Shown: positions 31,615-41,116 of the stretch, one piece after another | Position numbering within the stretch: the stretch's first letter is position 1 | Layout: each line of letters begins with the position of its first letter | DNA from: Actinomycetes bacterium | GTDB lineage: Bacteria > Actinomycetota > Actinomycetes > Propionibacteriales > Propionibacteriaceae | Length of the DNA: 64,000 nt | Direction of reading: 5' to 3' | Assembly: GCA_023392635.1 (NCBI GenBank) | Contig: JAEVYS010000108.1 | Coordinates: forward strand, 15,250 to 79,249 | The notes under the pieces: model-generated | Database searches by the model: none | Seen by the model: only the letters and a program-made list of their open reading frames with translations | What the model was told of the DNA's origin: nothing | Translations under genes and position numbers: made by a program

Positions 31615-34600
31615 ATGCAGTTCCACTCCGTCCGCACCGCCGACCAGCTCGTCGAGCGCCTGCTCGCGCTGTGGTCGGGGCCTCGGAACGACCCCTTCGC
31701 GTTCGACCTCGCGGTCGTGCCGGGCGCGGGCTTCCAGAGGTGGCTGTCCCAGCGGCTGGCCACCGTCGGCGAGGAACCGGGCATCTGCGCGGGGGTCGAG
31801 TTCGTGTCCCTCCCGGGGCTCGAGCGTCGCCTCGCGGGCCCGGACGACCCATGGCGCCCCGAGCGGCTGGCGTGGCTGGTGCAGCGGCTCGCCGAGACCG
31901 CGACGGATCCGGCCCTGGACGTCCTGCAGCGGCACCTGGCCGCTTCGCGCGAGGGCTTCACGGCGAGCCACCGGATCGCCCGGCAGTTCGCCCGCTACGC
32001 GCGCTTCCGTCCGCAGATGCTGGCCGAGTGGGCCGCCGGCGCCGACACCGGGCCGGACGGAGCCCCGCTCGGTGAGAACAGCTGGCAGTCACACCTGTGG
32101 CGGTTGCTGGCGATCGAGCTCGGGGAGGACCCCCTGCAACGACGCGCGGCGCTGCTCGAACGCCTGTCCCGCGCACCTGTCGAGGGTCTCCCCGGCCGTG
32201 TGGCCGTGCTCGCCCCGCCGCACCTCGGAGGCGGAACCCTCGACCTGCTGGCCGCCCTCGACAGCCACCATCGCGTCGATGTCGTCCGCCTCGTCCCGAG
32301 CCCGACCCGTCGCCGGCCCGTCCCGCCGGGCCTGCGACGCGCGGAGGTCACACCGCAGGCCGGCCATCCCCTCAACGAGGGTCTCGCGATCCTCGCCGAC
32401 GAGTGCGCTGGCATGCTGCCCCCGCCGGAGGACGCGGCCGAGCCGACGTCCCCCGACACCCTGCTGGGCTGGCTGCAGGCCGACCTGCACGCCGACCGTC
32501 CGCCGGTCCGGCGAGAGCTGCGCGCCGACGACCGCTCGGTGCAGGTGCACCTGTCGCACGGCCGTGACCGCCAGGTGGAGGTGCTCCGGGAGGTCCTCAC
32601 CGCCGTGCTGGCATCCGACCCCAGCCTGGAGCCGAGGGACATCGCCGTGCTCACCCCCGACGTGGACGGCTTCGCACCGCTGGTCGGCGCCGCCTTCACC
32701 CCGCCCGCCGGCGGCCCGGTGCACCCGGCGCAGCGCTTCCGCGTACAGGTTGCCGACCGGTCCGTGGCTCAGGTGAACCCGATGGTGACCCTCCTGGTCG
32801 ACCTGCTGCGACTGCCCGACGGGCGCGCAGAGGCGTCCACCCTGCTCGAGCTGTGCGCCCGTCCCGCCGTCGCCCGCCGGTTCGGTTTCACCGCCGAGTC
32901 GCGGGAGCGCCTGGTCGACCTCGTCGAGCGAGCCGGCATCCGGTGGGGACTGTCCCCCTCCCATCGCAGCGACTGGGGACTGAAGGGCTTCCCGCAGAAC
33001 ACCTGGGTCGCCGGCCTGCAACGCATTCTGCTCGGGGTCACCCTCGCCGAGACCGACCTGGTCTCGGCCGGCACCGTGCTGCCCCTGGACGACGTCGAGT
33101 CCTCCGACGTCGAACTGGTCGGGGGACTCACCGAGCTGGTCGGACGGGTGTCCAGGCTCGTCGCTGAGCTCAGCCGGCCCGCCACGTTGCCGGAGTGGGC
33201 GCAACGGTGCCGCACCGGTCTGGACTCCCTGGTGTCGCCGGCCCACGAGGACGAGTGGCAACTCGGCGACGTGTGGGCCGGCCTGTCCCGGCTGGCCGAG
33301 CACGGCAGCACGTCCGGCGGGATCCTGATCGGTCGCCACGCGGCCCTGCGGGCAGTCGAACACGAGTTCGCGAGCGCACCCGCGCGAGGGGCATTCGGCA
33401 ACGGCTCGCTCGTCGTCGCCGGGCTCGGCTCGCTGCGCCACGTGCCGCACCGCGTGCTCGTCCTGCTCGGCTGGGACGCCGACCGCTACCCGCGCACGGG
33501 ACGCCGCCACGGCGATGACCTGCTGGGGCACGAGCCGCGCGTCGCAGACCCGTCCGTCGCCCTCGACGACCGACAGGTACTGCTCGACGCCGTGCACGCC
33601 GCCCGGGAACGGCTGGTCGTCGTCGTGCAGGGCCGCAGCGAGGCGACGAACGAGCCCGTGCCGCTCACCGCGCCCCTTGCCGAACTGCTCGAAGCCCTCG
33701 ACCAGACCGCGGTGACCGCCGAAGGGGAGGGTGCGGGTGCCGCTGTCACGGTGCAGCACCCCCTGCAGCCGTTCGACACCCGCTACTTCGACACCGCCCA
33801 CCCCGAGCTGCACAGCGCCGACCCCCTCGCGTTCCGTGCGGCCGCGGCCACCCTCGACCCACCGGCGGACCCGCTGCCCCGGCAGGTCTTCGACGACCTG
33901 CCCCCGTTCGACCTCGCCGCCGGCGTCAGCCTGGACGACCTCACCGCGTTCTTCAGGCACCCGGCGCGGGCACTGCTCCGCGCCCGCACCGGGGTGAGCC
34001 TCGGCGACGAGCCCCGGGCGGGCGACACGATCCCGATCGAACCCGACCATCTCGCCCGGTGGCAGATCGGCAACCGCGTCCTCGCCCGGCTCAGGGCCGG
34101 CCATGACGAGGCAGCCGTCCAGAGGGCCGAGTGGTTGCGGGGGCAGGTGCCCCCGTTCGAGCTCGGCGCGGCCCTGCTCGACGGTGTCCTCGCCGATGCC
34201 CGGCGGTCGCTGCGTGAGCTGCCCGCAGAGGTCCCTGACCCCACCCTCCACGACCTGGCCCTCACCGTGCCGGTGCCCGGCCACGGACAGGTTCCGCTGG
34301 TGGGCCGCGTGGTCAGCCACGCCGACGAACTCCTCCAGATCGAGTTCTCCGGACTGCAGCCGCGCCACCGGCTCACGGCCTGGCTGCGCCTGTTGGTGCT
34401 CGCCGCCGGCAGACCGGGCGGCTGGCACGCGCGCGTTGTCGGCAGGGGACGCCGGGCCAACCTGGTGGCTCCTCCCCCAGAGGTCGCGCTCGATCTCCTC
34501 GGGCGCTACCTCGGCGTCTACGCCCTCGGCATGTCGCGGCCGCTGCCCGCCCTGCCACGGATCGGCGCGGCATGGGCGAGTTACCGGATGAGCCAACGCG

Positions 34601-34818
34601 ATCCCGAGGACAGGCTGGTCAGCGCCAAGTCCCTGGAACGGAGCTGGGAGTTCGACGCCGACGACTACTGGCGCACCTTCTTCGCGTTCCCGCAGGTGCT
34701 GGGGCTCCCGCTGGACCGCGTCGAGATCCCGGGGGCGGATCCGCGGGAGCGCACGCTCGTCGGTGCGCTCGCGAGCAGCATCTGGGAGCCCGTCCTCGCC
34801 GCGGAGGTGCCGGCATGA
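31615..34818 (+). CDS. recC: Exodeoxyribonuclease V gamma subunit RecC
   Basis: A 1067-residue RecC, the subunit that splits DNA strands and scans for Chi in the RecBCD complex. The N-terminus (AFDLAVVPGAGFQRWLSQRLA) and the inactive helicase-like domain (HGRDRQVEVLREVLTAVLA, DIAVLTPDVDGFAPLV) are typical, as is LTVNP-like QVNPMVTLLVDLLRLPDGR. The C-terminal pseudo-nuclease region is present to EVPA. First gene of a recC-recB-recD operon; recB starts inside its stop codon. ATG at 31615. Confidence 0.93.
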   Translation: MQFHSVRTADQLVERLLALWSGPRNDPFAFDLAVVPGAGFQRWLSQRLATVGEEPGICAGVEFVSLPGLERRLAGPDDPWRPERLAWLVQRLAETATDPALDVLQRHLAASREGFTASHRIARQFARYARFRPQMLAEWAAGADTGPDGAPLGENSWQSHLWRLLAIELGEDPLQRRAALLERLSRAPVEGLPGRVAVLAPPHLGGGTLDLLAALDSHHRVDVVRLVPSPTRRRPVPPGLRRAEVTPQAGHPLNEGLAILADECAGMLPPPEDAAEPTSPDTLLGWLQADLHADRPPVRRELRADDRSVQVHLSHGRDRQVEVLREVLTAVLASDPSLEPRDIAVLTPDVDGFAPLVGAAFTPPAGGPVHPAQRFRVQVADRSVAQVNPMVTLLVDLLRLPDGRAEASTLLELCARPAVARRFGFTAESRERLVDLVERAGIRWGLSPSHRSDWGLKGFPQNTWVAGLQRILLGVTLAETDLVSAGTVLPLDDVESSDVELVGGLTELVGRVSRLVAELSRPATLPEWAQRCRTGLDSLVSPAHEDEWQLGDVWAGLSRLAEHGSTSGGILIGRHAALRAVEHEFASAPARGAFGNGSLVVAGLGSLRHVPHRVLVLLGWDADRYPRTGRRHGDDLLGHEPRVADPSVALDDRQVLLDAVHAARERLVVVVQGRSEATNEPVPLTAPLAELLEALDQTAVTAEGEGAGAAVTVQHPLQPFDTRYFDTAHPELHSADPLAFRAAAATLDPPADPLPRQVFDDLPPFDLAAGVSLDDLTAFFRHPARALLRARTGVSLGDEPRAGDTIPIEPDHLARWQIGNRVLARLRAGHDEAAVQRAEWLRGQVPPFELGAALLDGVLADARRSLRELPAEVPDPTLHDLALTVPVPGHGQVPLVGRVVSHADELLQIEFSGLQPRHRLTAWLRLLVLAAGRPGGWHARVVGRGRRANLVAPPPEVALDLLGRYLGVYALGMSRPLPALPRIGAAWASYRMSQRDPEDRLVSAKSLERSWEFDADDYWRTFFAFPQVLGLPLDRVEIPGADPRERTLVGALASSIWEPVLAAEVPA

Positions 34819-37800
34819 GCCGCTTCGACCCGTCCGGTCACCTCCCGGGAGGCACGGCCGTCCTCGAGGCCAGCGCGGGCACCGGAAAGACGCACGCCAT
34901 CGCTGCGCTGGCCACGCGCTACCTCGCCGAGGGCCTCGTGGACGCCGACCGTCTCGCCGTCATCAGCTTCAGCCGGATCGCCTCGGCCGAGCTTCGCTCG
35001 CGGGTGCGCGAGCGGCTGCGCAGCACCATCACCGTGCTGACCCGCACGCTCGCCGGCACGCCCACCGAACGTCCCGACGAGACCGACCGGCTGCTGATGT
35101 CCGGTGCGCGCTCGGTCGTCGACGCGCGCCTCGGGCGCCTGCGCCGCGCCGTCGCCGGGCTCGACGCCGCCAGCATCATGACCATCCACCAGTTCTGCCA
35201 GGCGATGCTGGACGAACTCGGCGTGCTCGCCGAGCAGGACCCGGAGGCGAGCCTCGTGGAGGACCTCAGCCTCACCGTGGACCAGGTCGTCGAAGACCTC
35301 TACCTCGCGCGGTACGCCCGCAACCCCTTGGGGCCGCCCTTCGACCTGGCGGCCGCCCGGCGGATCGCCCGGGCGGCGGTCGACCTGCCGGACGCACCCC
35401 TGGTGCCCGCCGGGGAGGTCACCGAACGCGTGGCCGAGCGGATCGCCTTCGCCACGGCGGTTCGCAACGAGCTCGCCGTGCGCAAGCGCCGCCTGGGGGT
35501 GTACTCCTACGACGACCAGCTGCTGCGCCTGCGCGACTCGCTGAACGGCGCCTCCTCCGGCCCCCGGCTCGACCGTCTTCGCGCCCGTTGCGAGGTGGTG
35601 CTGGTCGACGAGTTCCAGGACACGGACCCGGTGCAGTGGGAGATCCTCAGGGCCGCGTTCGACGGCCACGTCCCGCTGGTCCTGATCGGCGACCCGAAAC
35701 AGTCGATCTACGCGTTCCGGGGTGCCGACGTGCGGGCGTACACGGACGCGGTCGGGGCGGCCCGCGACCGCTACTCGTTGAACGAGAACCACCGCGCGGA
35801 CGCCGCCGTCGTGAAGGCGGTGAACGCCCTGTTCGCCGGCGTCACGCTCGGCGACGGCATCGAGGTCCCCGCGGTGACCGCCACCCACACCTCCTCACGC
35901 CTGCTCCTGCCCGAGGGTTCGGCCTGGTCGTCGCCGGTGCGGCTCCGGTGCCTGCCCGGTGATGAGCCGGTGCGGGCGAAGGACGCCAGGGAGCGCATCA
36001 TCGCCGACCTCACCGCAGAGCTGATCCGCCTGCTGGACAGCGGCGCCCGGGTCGTCGACGACGGATCGGCCCGGCCGCTCGAGGCCAGGGACGTGGCGAT
36101 CCTGGTCAGCACCAACGCACGCGGGCGACAGGTGGCGGACGCCCTCACCGGGGCGGGTGTCCCGGTCGCGTTCTCCGGCGCCGACTCGATCTTCGCCACC
36201 CACGCGGCCGGCCACTGGCTCGTTCTGCTTCGGGCGCTCGAGCAGCCGCGACGGGCCGCCGTCCGCGCGGCCATCCTCAGCGACTTCGTGGGGGCGGACC
36301 TCGACAGCCTCGCGCGGGCCGATGAGGAGCAGCTCACCGCCTGGGCCGGCCTCCTGCAGGGCTGGTCGCGGGTCCTGGCCGGCCAGGGGGTCGCCGCGCT
36401 GTTCGCGGAGGTGCTGGGCACGAGCGTCCCCGGCGGCGGCAGCCTCTCCGAGCGGGTCCTGCGCCGCCCGCGCGGCGAACGCGACCTCACCGACTACCGG
36501 CACCTCGCCGAGATCCTGCACGCGCAGCACACCGACGGCCAGCGCGGACAGGCCCTCGTGTCCTGGCTGGAGGAGGCCGTGGAGCGCGGCTCGGCGACCT
36601 CCGACCGGATCCGTCGGCTCGAGACCGACCGCCGGGCGGTGCAGATCATGACCGTGCACAAGGCGAAAGGACTGCAGTTCCCCGTCGTCCTGCTCCCGGA
36701 GGCCGCCGACCTCTGGGTGCCCGACGAGGACGACGATGCGTGCCTGGCCTTCCACGAGGACGGACGGCGGGTCCTCGACGTGGGCGGGCGGGACGCGCCG
36801 GGCCGGGCGGAGCGGCTCCGGGCTCACGCCGCCGAAGAGGCCGAGGACCGGCTGCGCAGCCTGTACGTGGCCCTCACCCGCGCCCAGTCCCAATTGACCC
36901 TCTGGTGGTCGCGCACGTACTCCAACACCGAGTGCTCGCCGCTGCACCGGATGCTGTTCCGGCGCTGCGACGTCGTCGGGCCGCCGGAGCCGTCCTACCC
37001 ACTGGATGCCCCGCCCGGCGACGGCCACCCGTCCGGGTTGCCATGGCTCGCCCCGGCCGGCATCCGGGTCGAGGAGTGCCTGCCCGGCACCGCGCCGCGG
37101 CTGCGCGCCACCGGCGAGCCGCCCCAGCGACTGGCGCTCGCCACGTTCGACCGCGGCGTGGACCCCCTATGGCGCCGCACGTCGTATTCGGGCCTCACCG
37201 AGGCGGTGCATGCACGCCCGCCGGTGGCGCTCACCGCCGAGGCTGTCGTCGAGGACGAGCCTGTCGCTGAGACCCCGCTCCTCCCGGAAGTTGCCGGAGT
37301 GCCGTCCCCGATGGCTGACCTGCCGGGCGGCGCCGCCTTCGGGAGCCTGGTCCACCAGGTCCTGGAGAACCTCGACTGGAACGCTCCCGACGACGAGCTC
37401 GCCGAGCGCGTCCGGGTGGCCACCAGCACGGCGTTCCAGCGCTACCCGGTGCCGGGCGTGACGCCCGAGGCGCTCGCACAGGCGATGCTGCCGAGCCTGG
37501 TCACGCCACTGGGCCGACTCACCGGAGACCGGCCGCTCGCTGCGATCCCCGTCCCCGACCGGCTGAGCGAGCTCACGTTCGAGTTCGCTCTGGGAACCGC
37601 CCGATCCCGTACCACCCTGCGTGAGGTGGCCGACCTGATGGCCGCCTGGCTGCCCGCGGACGACCCGCTGGCGGGCTATCCCGCCGAGCTCGCGCACCCT
37701 CAGCTCGCGACGCAGGTGCTGCGCGGCTTCCTGACCGGAAGCATCGACTCCGTGCTGCGGATTCGCTCCGGCGACGACCTCCGCTTCGTGGTCGTCGACT

Positions 37801-38111
37801 ACAAGACCAACCGCCTCGGGCCGGCCGAGCTGACGCTCGACCACTACACCGAGCCGCTCATGGTCGCGGAGATGCTGCGCACCCACTATCCGCTGCAGGC
37901 GATCCTGTACTGCGTCGCGCTGCACCGGTTCCTCGCCGGCCGCCTGCCCGGGTACGACCCCGGCCGGCACCTCGGCGGTGTGGGCTACCTGTTCGTCCGC
38001 GGCATGGGTGGACGTGAGGCGGCCGGCGGCAACGGCGTCTTCAGCTGGTTCCCGCCCGCAGGGCTGGTGGTCGCGCTGTCCGACCTGCTGGCGGATCGGA
38101 GCGGCCGGTGA
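34815..38111 (+). CDS. recB: Exodeoxyribonuclease V beta subunit RecB
   Basis: A 1098-residue helicase-nuclease. Walker A SAGTGKT at residues 20-26; DEFQDTDPVQWEI, GDPKQSIYAFRGAD and TVHKAKGLQFPVV mark the SF1A motor, and VVVDYKTNRLG near residue 995 is the RecB nuclease motif with its metal-binding Asp and Lys. Together with RecC and RecD it resects double-strand breaks. ATG at 34815 overlaps the recC stop (ATGA) and has GGAGGTG upstream; recD overlaps its stop in turn. Confidence 0.94.
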   Translation: MSRFDPSGHLPGGTAVLEASAGTGKTHAIAALATRYLAEGLVDADRLAVISFSRIASAELRSRVRERLRSTITVLTRTLAGTPTERPDETDRLLMSGARSVVDARLGRLRRAVAGLDAASIMTIHQFCQAMLDELGVLAEQDPEASLVEDLSLTVDQVVEDLYLARYARNPLGPPFDLAAARRIARAAVDLPDAPLVPAGEVTERVAERIAFATAVRNELAVRKRRLGVYSYDDQLLRLRDSLNGASSGPRLDRLRARCEVVLVDEFQDTDPVQWEILRAAFDGHVPLVLIGDPKQSIYAFRGADVRAYTDAVGAARDRYSLNENHRADAAVVKAVNALFAGVTLGDGIEVPAVTATHTSSRLLLPEGSAWSSPVRLRCLPGDEPVRAKDARERIIADLTAELIRLLDSGARVVDDGSARPLEARDVAILVSTNARGRQVADALTGAGVPVAFSGADSIFATHAAGHWLVLLRALEQPRRAAVRAAILSDFVGADLDSLARADEEQLTAWAGLLQGWSRVLAGQGVAALFAEVLGTSVPGGGSLSERVLRRPRGERDLTDYRHLAEILHAQHTDGQRGQALVSWLEEAVERGSATSDRIRRLETDRRAVQIMTVHKAKGLQFPVVLLPEAADLWVPDEDDDACLAFHEDGRRVLDVGGRDAPGRAERLRAHAAEEAEDRLRSLYVALTRAQSQLTLWWSRTYSNTECSPLHRMLFRRCDVVGPPEPSYPLDAPPGDGHPSGLPWLAPAGIRVEECLPGTAPRLRATGEPPQRLALATFDRGVDPLWRRTSYSGLTEAVHARPPVALTAEAVVEDEPVAETPLLPEVAGVPSPMADLPGGAAFGSLVHQVLENLDWNAPDDELAERVRVATSTAFQRYPVPGVTPEALAQAMLPSLVTPLGRLTGDRPLAAIPVPDRLSELTFEFALGTARSRTTLREVADLMAAWLPADDPLAGYPAELAHPQLATQVLRGFLTGSIDSVLRIRSGDDLRFVVVDYKTNRLGPAELTLDHYTEPLMVAEMLRTHYPLQAILYCVALHRFLAGRLPGYDPGRHLGGVGYLFVRGMGGREAAGGNGVFSWFPPAGLVVALSDLLADRSGR

Positions 38112-39892
38112 TGGACCTTGCCACGAGCCTGATGCCCGGGCTCCTCCTCGACGTCCACAGCACCGGCGCCCTGTCGCTCGGCGACGTGCACGTGGCGCAG
38201 AAGGTCGCCCACCTCTTCGGCGAGGCCGACCAGACTGTGCAACTGGCTCTCGCCCTCGCCGTCCGCGCACTGAGGGCGGGCTCGACGTGCGTCGAGGTGG
38301 GCACCCTCGGTCGCCTCGCCCTGGACACCGACGAGGACAGCATCGGCGTTCCCGCGGAACTGCTCCCGGAGGCCGGCGAGTGGCGCGCGGCCATCCTGGC
38401 CAGCCCGATGGTCACGGCGGGCCCTGACGGCGGCGGCGACCGGCCACTGCGGCTGGTCGGCGGCCTGCTCTACCTCGAGCGGTACTGGCAGGAGGAGTCG
38501 GCGGTCGCGGCACAACTGCGTGCCCGGTTCGACCGGGTCCCCGAGCCGGTGCCGGTCGCTGCGCTCGCTGCCGCGCGCGCCGAGTTGCTCAGCGACGACA
38601 CCGACGTCGACCAGACCACCGCGGCCGTGGTGCCGGCGCTGGCCGGCGTCACCGTGGTGGCCGGCGGCCCGGGGACGGGCAAGACCCATACGGTCGCCCG
38701 GCTGCTCGGCGTGCTCCGTCGCACGCTGCCGACCGCACCGCTGGTCGCCCTCGCCGCGCCCACCGGGAAGGCCGCGGTACGCATGCAGGAGGCGCTCGCC
38801 GAGGCAGCGTCGGAACTTCCCGCGGACCTCGCCGCGTCCTTGGAGACGCTGGAGGCCACCACCATCCACCGGCTGCTCGGCTGGGTGCCCGATTCCCGCA
38901 ACCGGTTCCAGCACCATCGCGGTAACCCGCTGCCGCACGACGTCGTCGTCGTGGACGAGGCCTCGATGGTGAACGTGACCCTGATGGCCCGGTTGCTGGA
39001 GGCCCTGCGCCCGCAGGCGCGGTTGGTGCTGGTGGGAGACCCCGACCAGCTCGCCCCGGTGGAGGCCGGTGCCGTCCTCGCTGACATCGTGGACGCCGGC
39101 CCCGGCGCCGAGCTCGCGGCGCTCGCCCCGCTGGGACTGCCCGCTTCGGGACCGGTGGTGCGGCTGCGGCACAACTACCGGTCGGTCGCGGGGATCGCGG
39201 AGCTCGCGGCGGCGGTCCTCGCCGGCGACGCAGACCGTGCCGTCGGACTGGCGACAGCCGGTACCGTGGGCATCCACTTCGCCGCCGGCCTCGAACAGAC
39301 CGACCTCAGGGAGCGTGTGACCACGTCGGGGACAGCGATGGTGAACGCTGCGCGCGAGGGCCGGGTCGACGACGCCCTCGCCCTCCTCGACGAACACCGG
39401 CTGCTGTGTGCGCACCGGCGAGGACCCTACGGCGTGGCCCTGTGGTCCCGGCAGGTCGAGGAGTGGCTGGCCGCCTCCCTGGAGGGGTTCGATCCCACCC
39501 AGGCCTGGTATCCCGGACGGCCGTTGCTGGTGACCCAGAACTCCCCCGAGTTGGGCCTCTACAACGGCGACACCGGCGTGGTCGTGGCCAGGGACGGCGT
39601 GCTGCGGGCCTTCTTCACCCGCGGCCGGCGGCCCCACGCGGTCTCGCCGTTCCTGCTCGAGGGCGTGCAGACCATCCACGCGATGACCGTGCACAAGGCG
39701 CAGGGCAGCCAGTTCGACCGCGTCACGGTGGTCCTGCCGACCGCCGACTCCCCGCTGCTCACCCAGGAACTGCTCTACACCGCGATCACGCGCGCCCGGA
39801 CAGAGGTCACCCTGATCGGTTCCGTGGACTCACTCGCGCGGGCGGTGCGGCAGCGTGCCCGGCGGGCGTCCGGCCTGCGGGAGCGGTTGTAG
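38108..39892 (+). CDS. recD: Exodeoxyribonuclease V alpha subunit RecD
   Basis: A 594-residue SF1B helicase moving 5'-3' in RecBCD. Walker A GGPGTGKTHT at residues 186-195, VVDEASMVNV as Walker B, GDPDQLAPVEAG as motif III and TVHKAQGSQFD near the C-terminus. The N-terminal domain that contacts RecC (LSLGDVHVAQKVAHLF) is present. GTG at 38108 overlaps the recB stop; the next codon is ATG, an equally good start. It ends the operon and converges on a DUF1905 gene. Confidence 0.94.
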   Translation: MMDLATSLMPGLLLDVHSTGALSLGDVHVAQKVAHLFGEADQTVQLALALAVRALRAGSTCVEVGTLGRLALDTDEDSIGVPAELLPEAGEWRAAILASPMVTAGPDGGGDRPLRLVGGLLYLERYWQEESAVAAQLRARFDRVPEPVPVAALAAARAELLSDDTDVDQTTAAVVPALAGVTVVAGGPGTGKTHTVARLLGVLRRTLPTAPLVALAAPTGKAAVRMQEALAEAASELPADLAASLETLEATTIHRLLGWVPDSRNRFQHHRGNPLPHDVVVVDEASMVNVTLMARLLEALRPQARLVLVGDPDQLAPVEAGAVLADIVDAGPGAELAALAPLGLPASGPVVRLRHNYRSVAGIAELAAAVLAGDADRAVGLATAGTVGIHFAAGLEQTDLRERVTTSGTAMVNAAREGRVDDALALLDEHRLLCAHRRGPYGVALWSRQVEEWLAASLEGFDPTQAWYPGRPLLVTQNSPELGLYNGDTGVVVARDGVLRAFFTRGRRPHAVSPFLLEGVQTIHAMTVHKAQGSQFDRVTVVLPTADSPLLTQELLYTAITRARTEVTLIGSVDSLARAVRQRARRASGLRERL

Positions 39893-39906
39893 GCCGCAGG
39901 CTGTTC

Positions 39907-40233
39907 CTACTCCACCAGCAGGCGCAACGTGACGTCGACCAGGTCGCCGTCCAGGAGGTCCTCCGCCTCACGCACGGCGCGCTTCACGGGCAGCGCGAAG
40001 GTGCCTTCGCGATGGTCGGGGAAAACGGACGTCCGCCAGGTCGTCGCGCCGACGGTCGCCTCGACCCGGACCGAGCCGAAACCCCGGGGAGGCCCCGACG
40101 CGTACCGGATCAGGTCGGCCACCTCGACCGGAACGGTCACGAACCGCCATGCATCCTGTGCCGACCAGCGCCACAGCGGGCTCCGGAAGGTGAGCACGCC
40201 GGGGTCCGGATCGGGCCCCGCATGTCCGCCCAT
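39907..40233 (-). CDS. DUF1905 domain protein
   Basis: A 108-residue single-domain protein: FRSPLWRWSAQDAWRFVTVPVEVADLI, then GSVRVEATVGATTWRTSVFP and TFALPVKRAVREAEDLLDGDLVDVTL, the DUF1905 pattern (small double-psi barrel). No catalytic residues are known for the family. ATG at 40233, four bases after the nudC stop, so it is the last gene of the adnA-adnB-nudC operon. Its presence there is probably a passenger arrangement. Confidence 0.82.
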   Translation of the reverse strand: MGGHAGPDPDPGVLTFRSPLWRWSAQDAWRFVTVPVEVADLIRYASGPPRGFGSVRVEATVGATTWRTSVFPDHREGTFALPVKRAVREAEDLLDGDLVDVTLRLLVE

Positions 40234-40237
40234 CGCC

Positions 40238-41116
40238 TCAGGCCCCGGGCGCGGTTCGGTGCGGCAGCGTCCCGGAGAGCCAGGCTTCGATCATCCGCCG
40301 CGCGATCGAGGTGTGCGGCGGCAGGCCCACGTCCCCGGACGCCATCGCGACACGCAACTGCTCCGCGGTGAACCACCGGGCCACCTCGATCTCGCCTTCG
40401 GCCGGCGCCGGGTCCTCGGCGGGGGCGTGCGCAAGAAACCCCACCATCAGCGAACGCGGGAAGGGCCAGGGCTGCGAACCCAGGTAGGTCACGCCGGTCA
40501 GCAGGAGGCCCACTTCCTCGGCCATCTCCCGGTGGACGGCCTGCTCCAGCGATTCCCCCATCTCCACGAACCCCGCGAAGACCGAGTAGCGTCCGCGCGG
40601 CCAACTGGGTTGGCGCCCCAGCAGCAGCCGTCCGGTCGGGTCGACGATCGCCACGATCACCGCGGCGTCGGTGCGGGGGAACTGGTCGGTGCCACACCGG
40701 GTGCACCGGCGCGCCTGGCCGCCCCTAATCACCACCGTGGCCGCACCGCAGACGGGGCAGAACCCGGCTGCGGAGTGCCAGGTGCACAGGCCCACGGCGG
40801 TGAAGGCCGCCTCGAGCTCTGAGACCGGCAGGCCGTCCATCACCGAACGCAGCAGCACCAGCCCCGCTTCGTCACCGTCCCTGGTGCCGAACCACCACCG
40901 GTCCTCCAGCCGCCCGAGCAGGTAGTGCCGGTCGGGGTCGTACTCGCCGTCGGTGGGACGCACGACCAGGGCGCCCTGGGGTGTCGCCTCGACGCTCAAC
41001 TCCCCGACCCGAAGCACGACGGCGCGCGCGTCCGTCCACGCGGCCCGAACCCACTCCGGGTCGTCCCGCTGTTCGGCGACCCGGTCCAACGCACTTCCGG
41101 CAAGCCAGTCGATCAC
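40238..41116 (-). CDS. nudC: NAD+ diphosphatase NudC
   Basis: A 292-residue Nudix hydrolase that cleaves NADH/NAD+ and, in several bacteria, removes NAD caps from RNA. The zinc ribbon is CPVC..CTRC in the middle; the Nudix box GFVEMGESLEQAVHREMAEEVG is complete (Glu residues of REMAEE bind metal) and the NADH-specific SQPWPFPRS follows. GTG at 41116 overlaps the adnB stop in GTGA. Same position relative to adnB as Rv3199c in M. tuberculosis, though recBCD separates it from uvrD2 here. Confidence 0.93.
   Translation of the reverse strand: MIDWLAGSALDRVAEQRDDPEWVRAAWTDARAVVLRVGELSVEATPQGALVVRPTDGEYDPDRHYLLGRLEDRWWFGTRDGDEAGLVLLRSVMDGLPVSELEAAFTAVGLCTWHSAAGFCPVCGAATVVIRGGQARRCTRCGTDQFPRTDAAVIVAIVDPTGRLLLGRQPSWPRGRYSVFAGFVEMGESLEQAVHREMAEEVGLLLTGVTYLGSQPWPFPRSLMVGFLAHAPAEDPAPAEGEIEVARWFTAEQLRVAMASGDVGLPPHTSIARRMIEAWLSGTLPHRTAPGA

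Noticed and set aside
32089..34596. An 835-codon open frame on the minus strand inside recC
   Set aside because: Antisense to a well-supported RecC, with shadow-frame composition and no recognisable motif.
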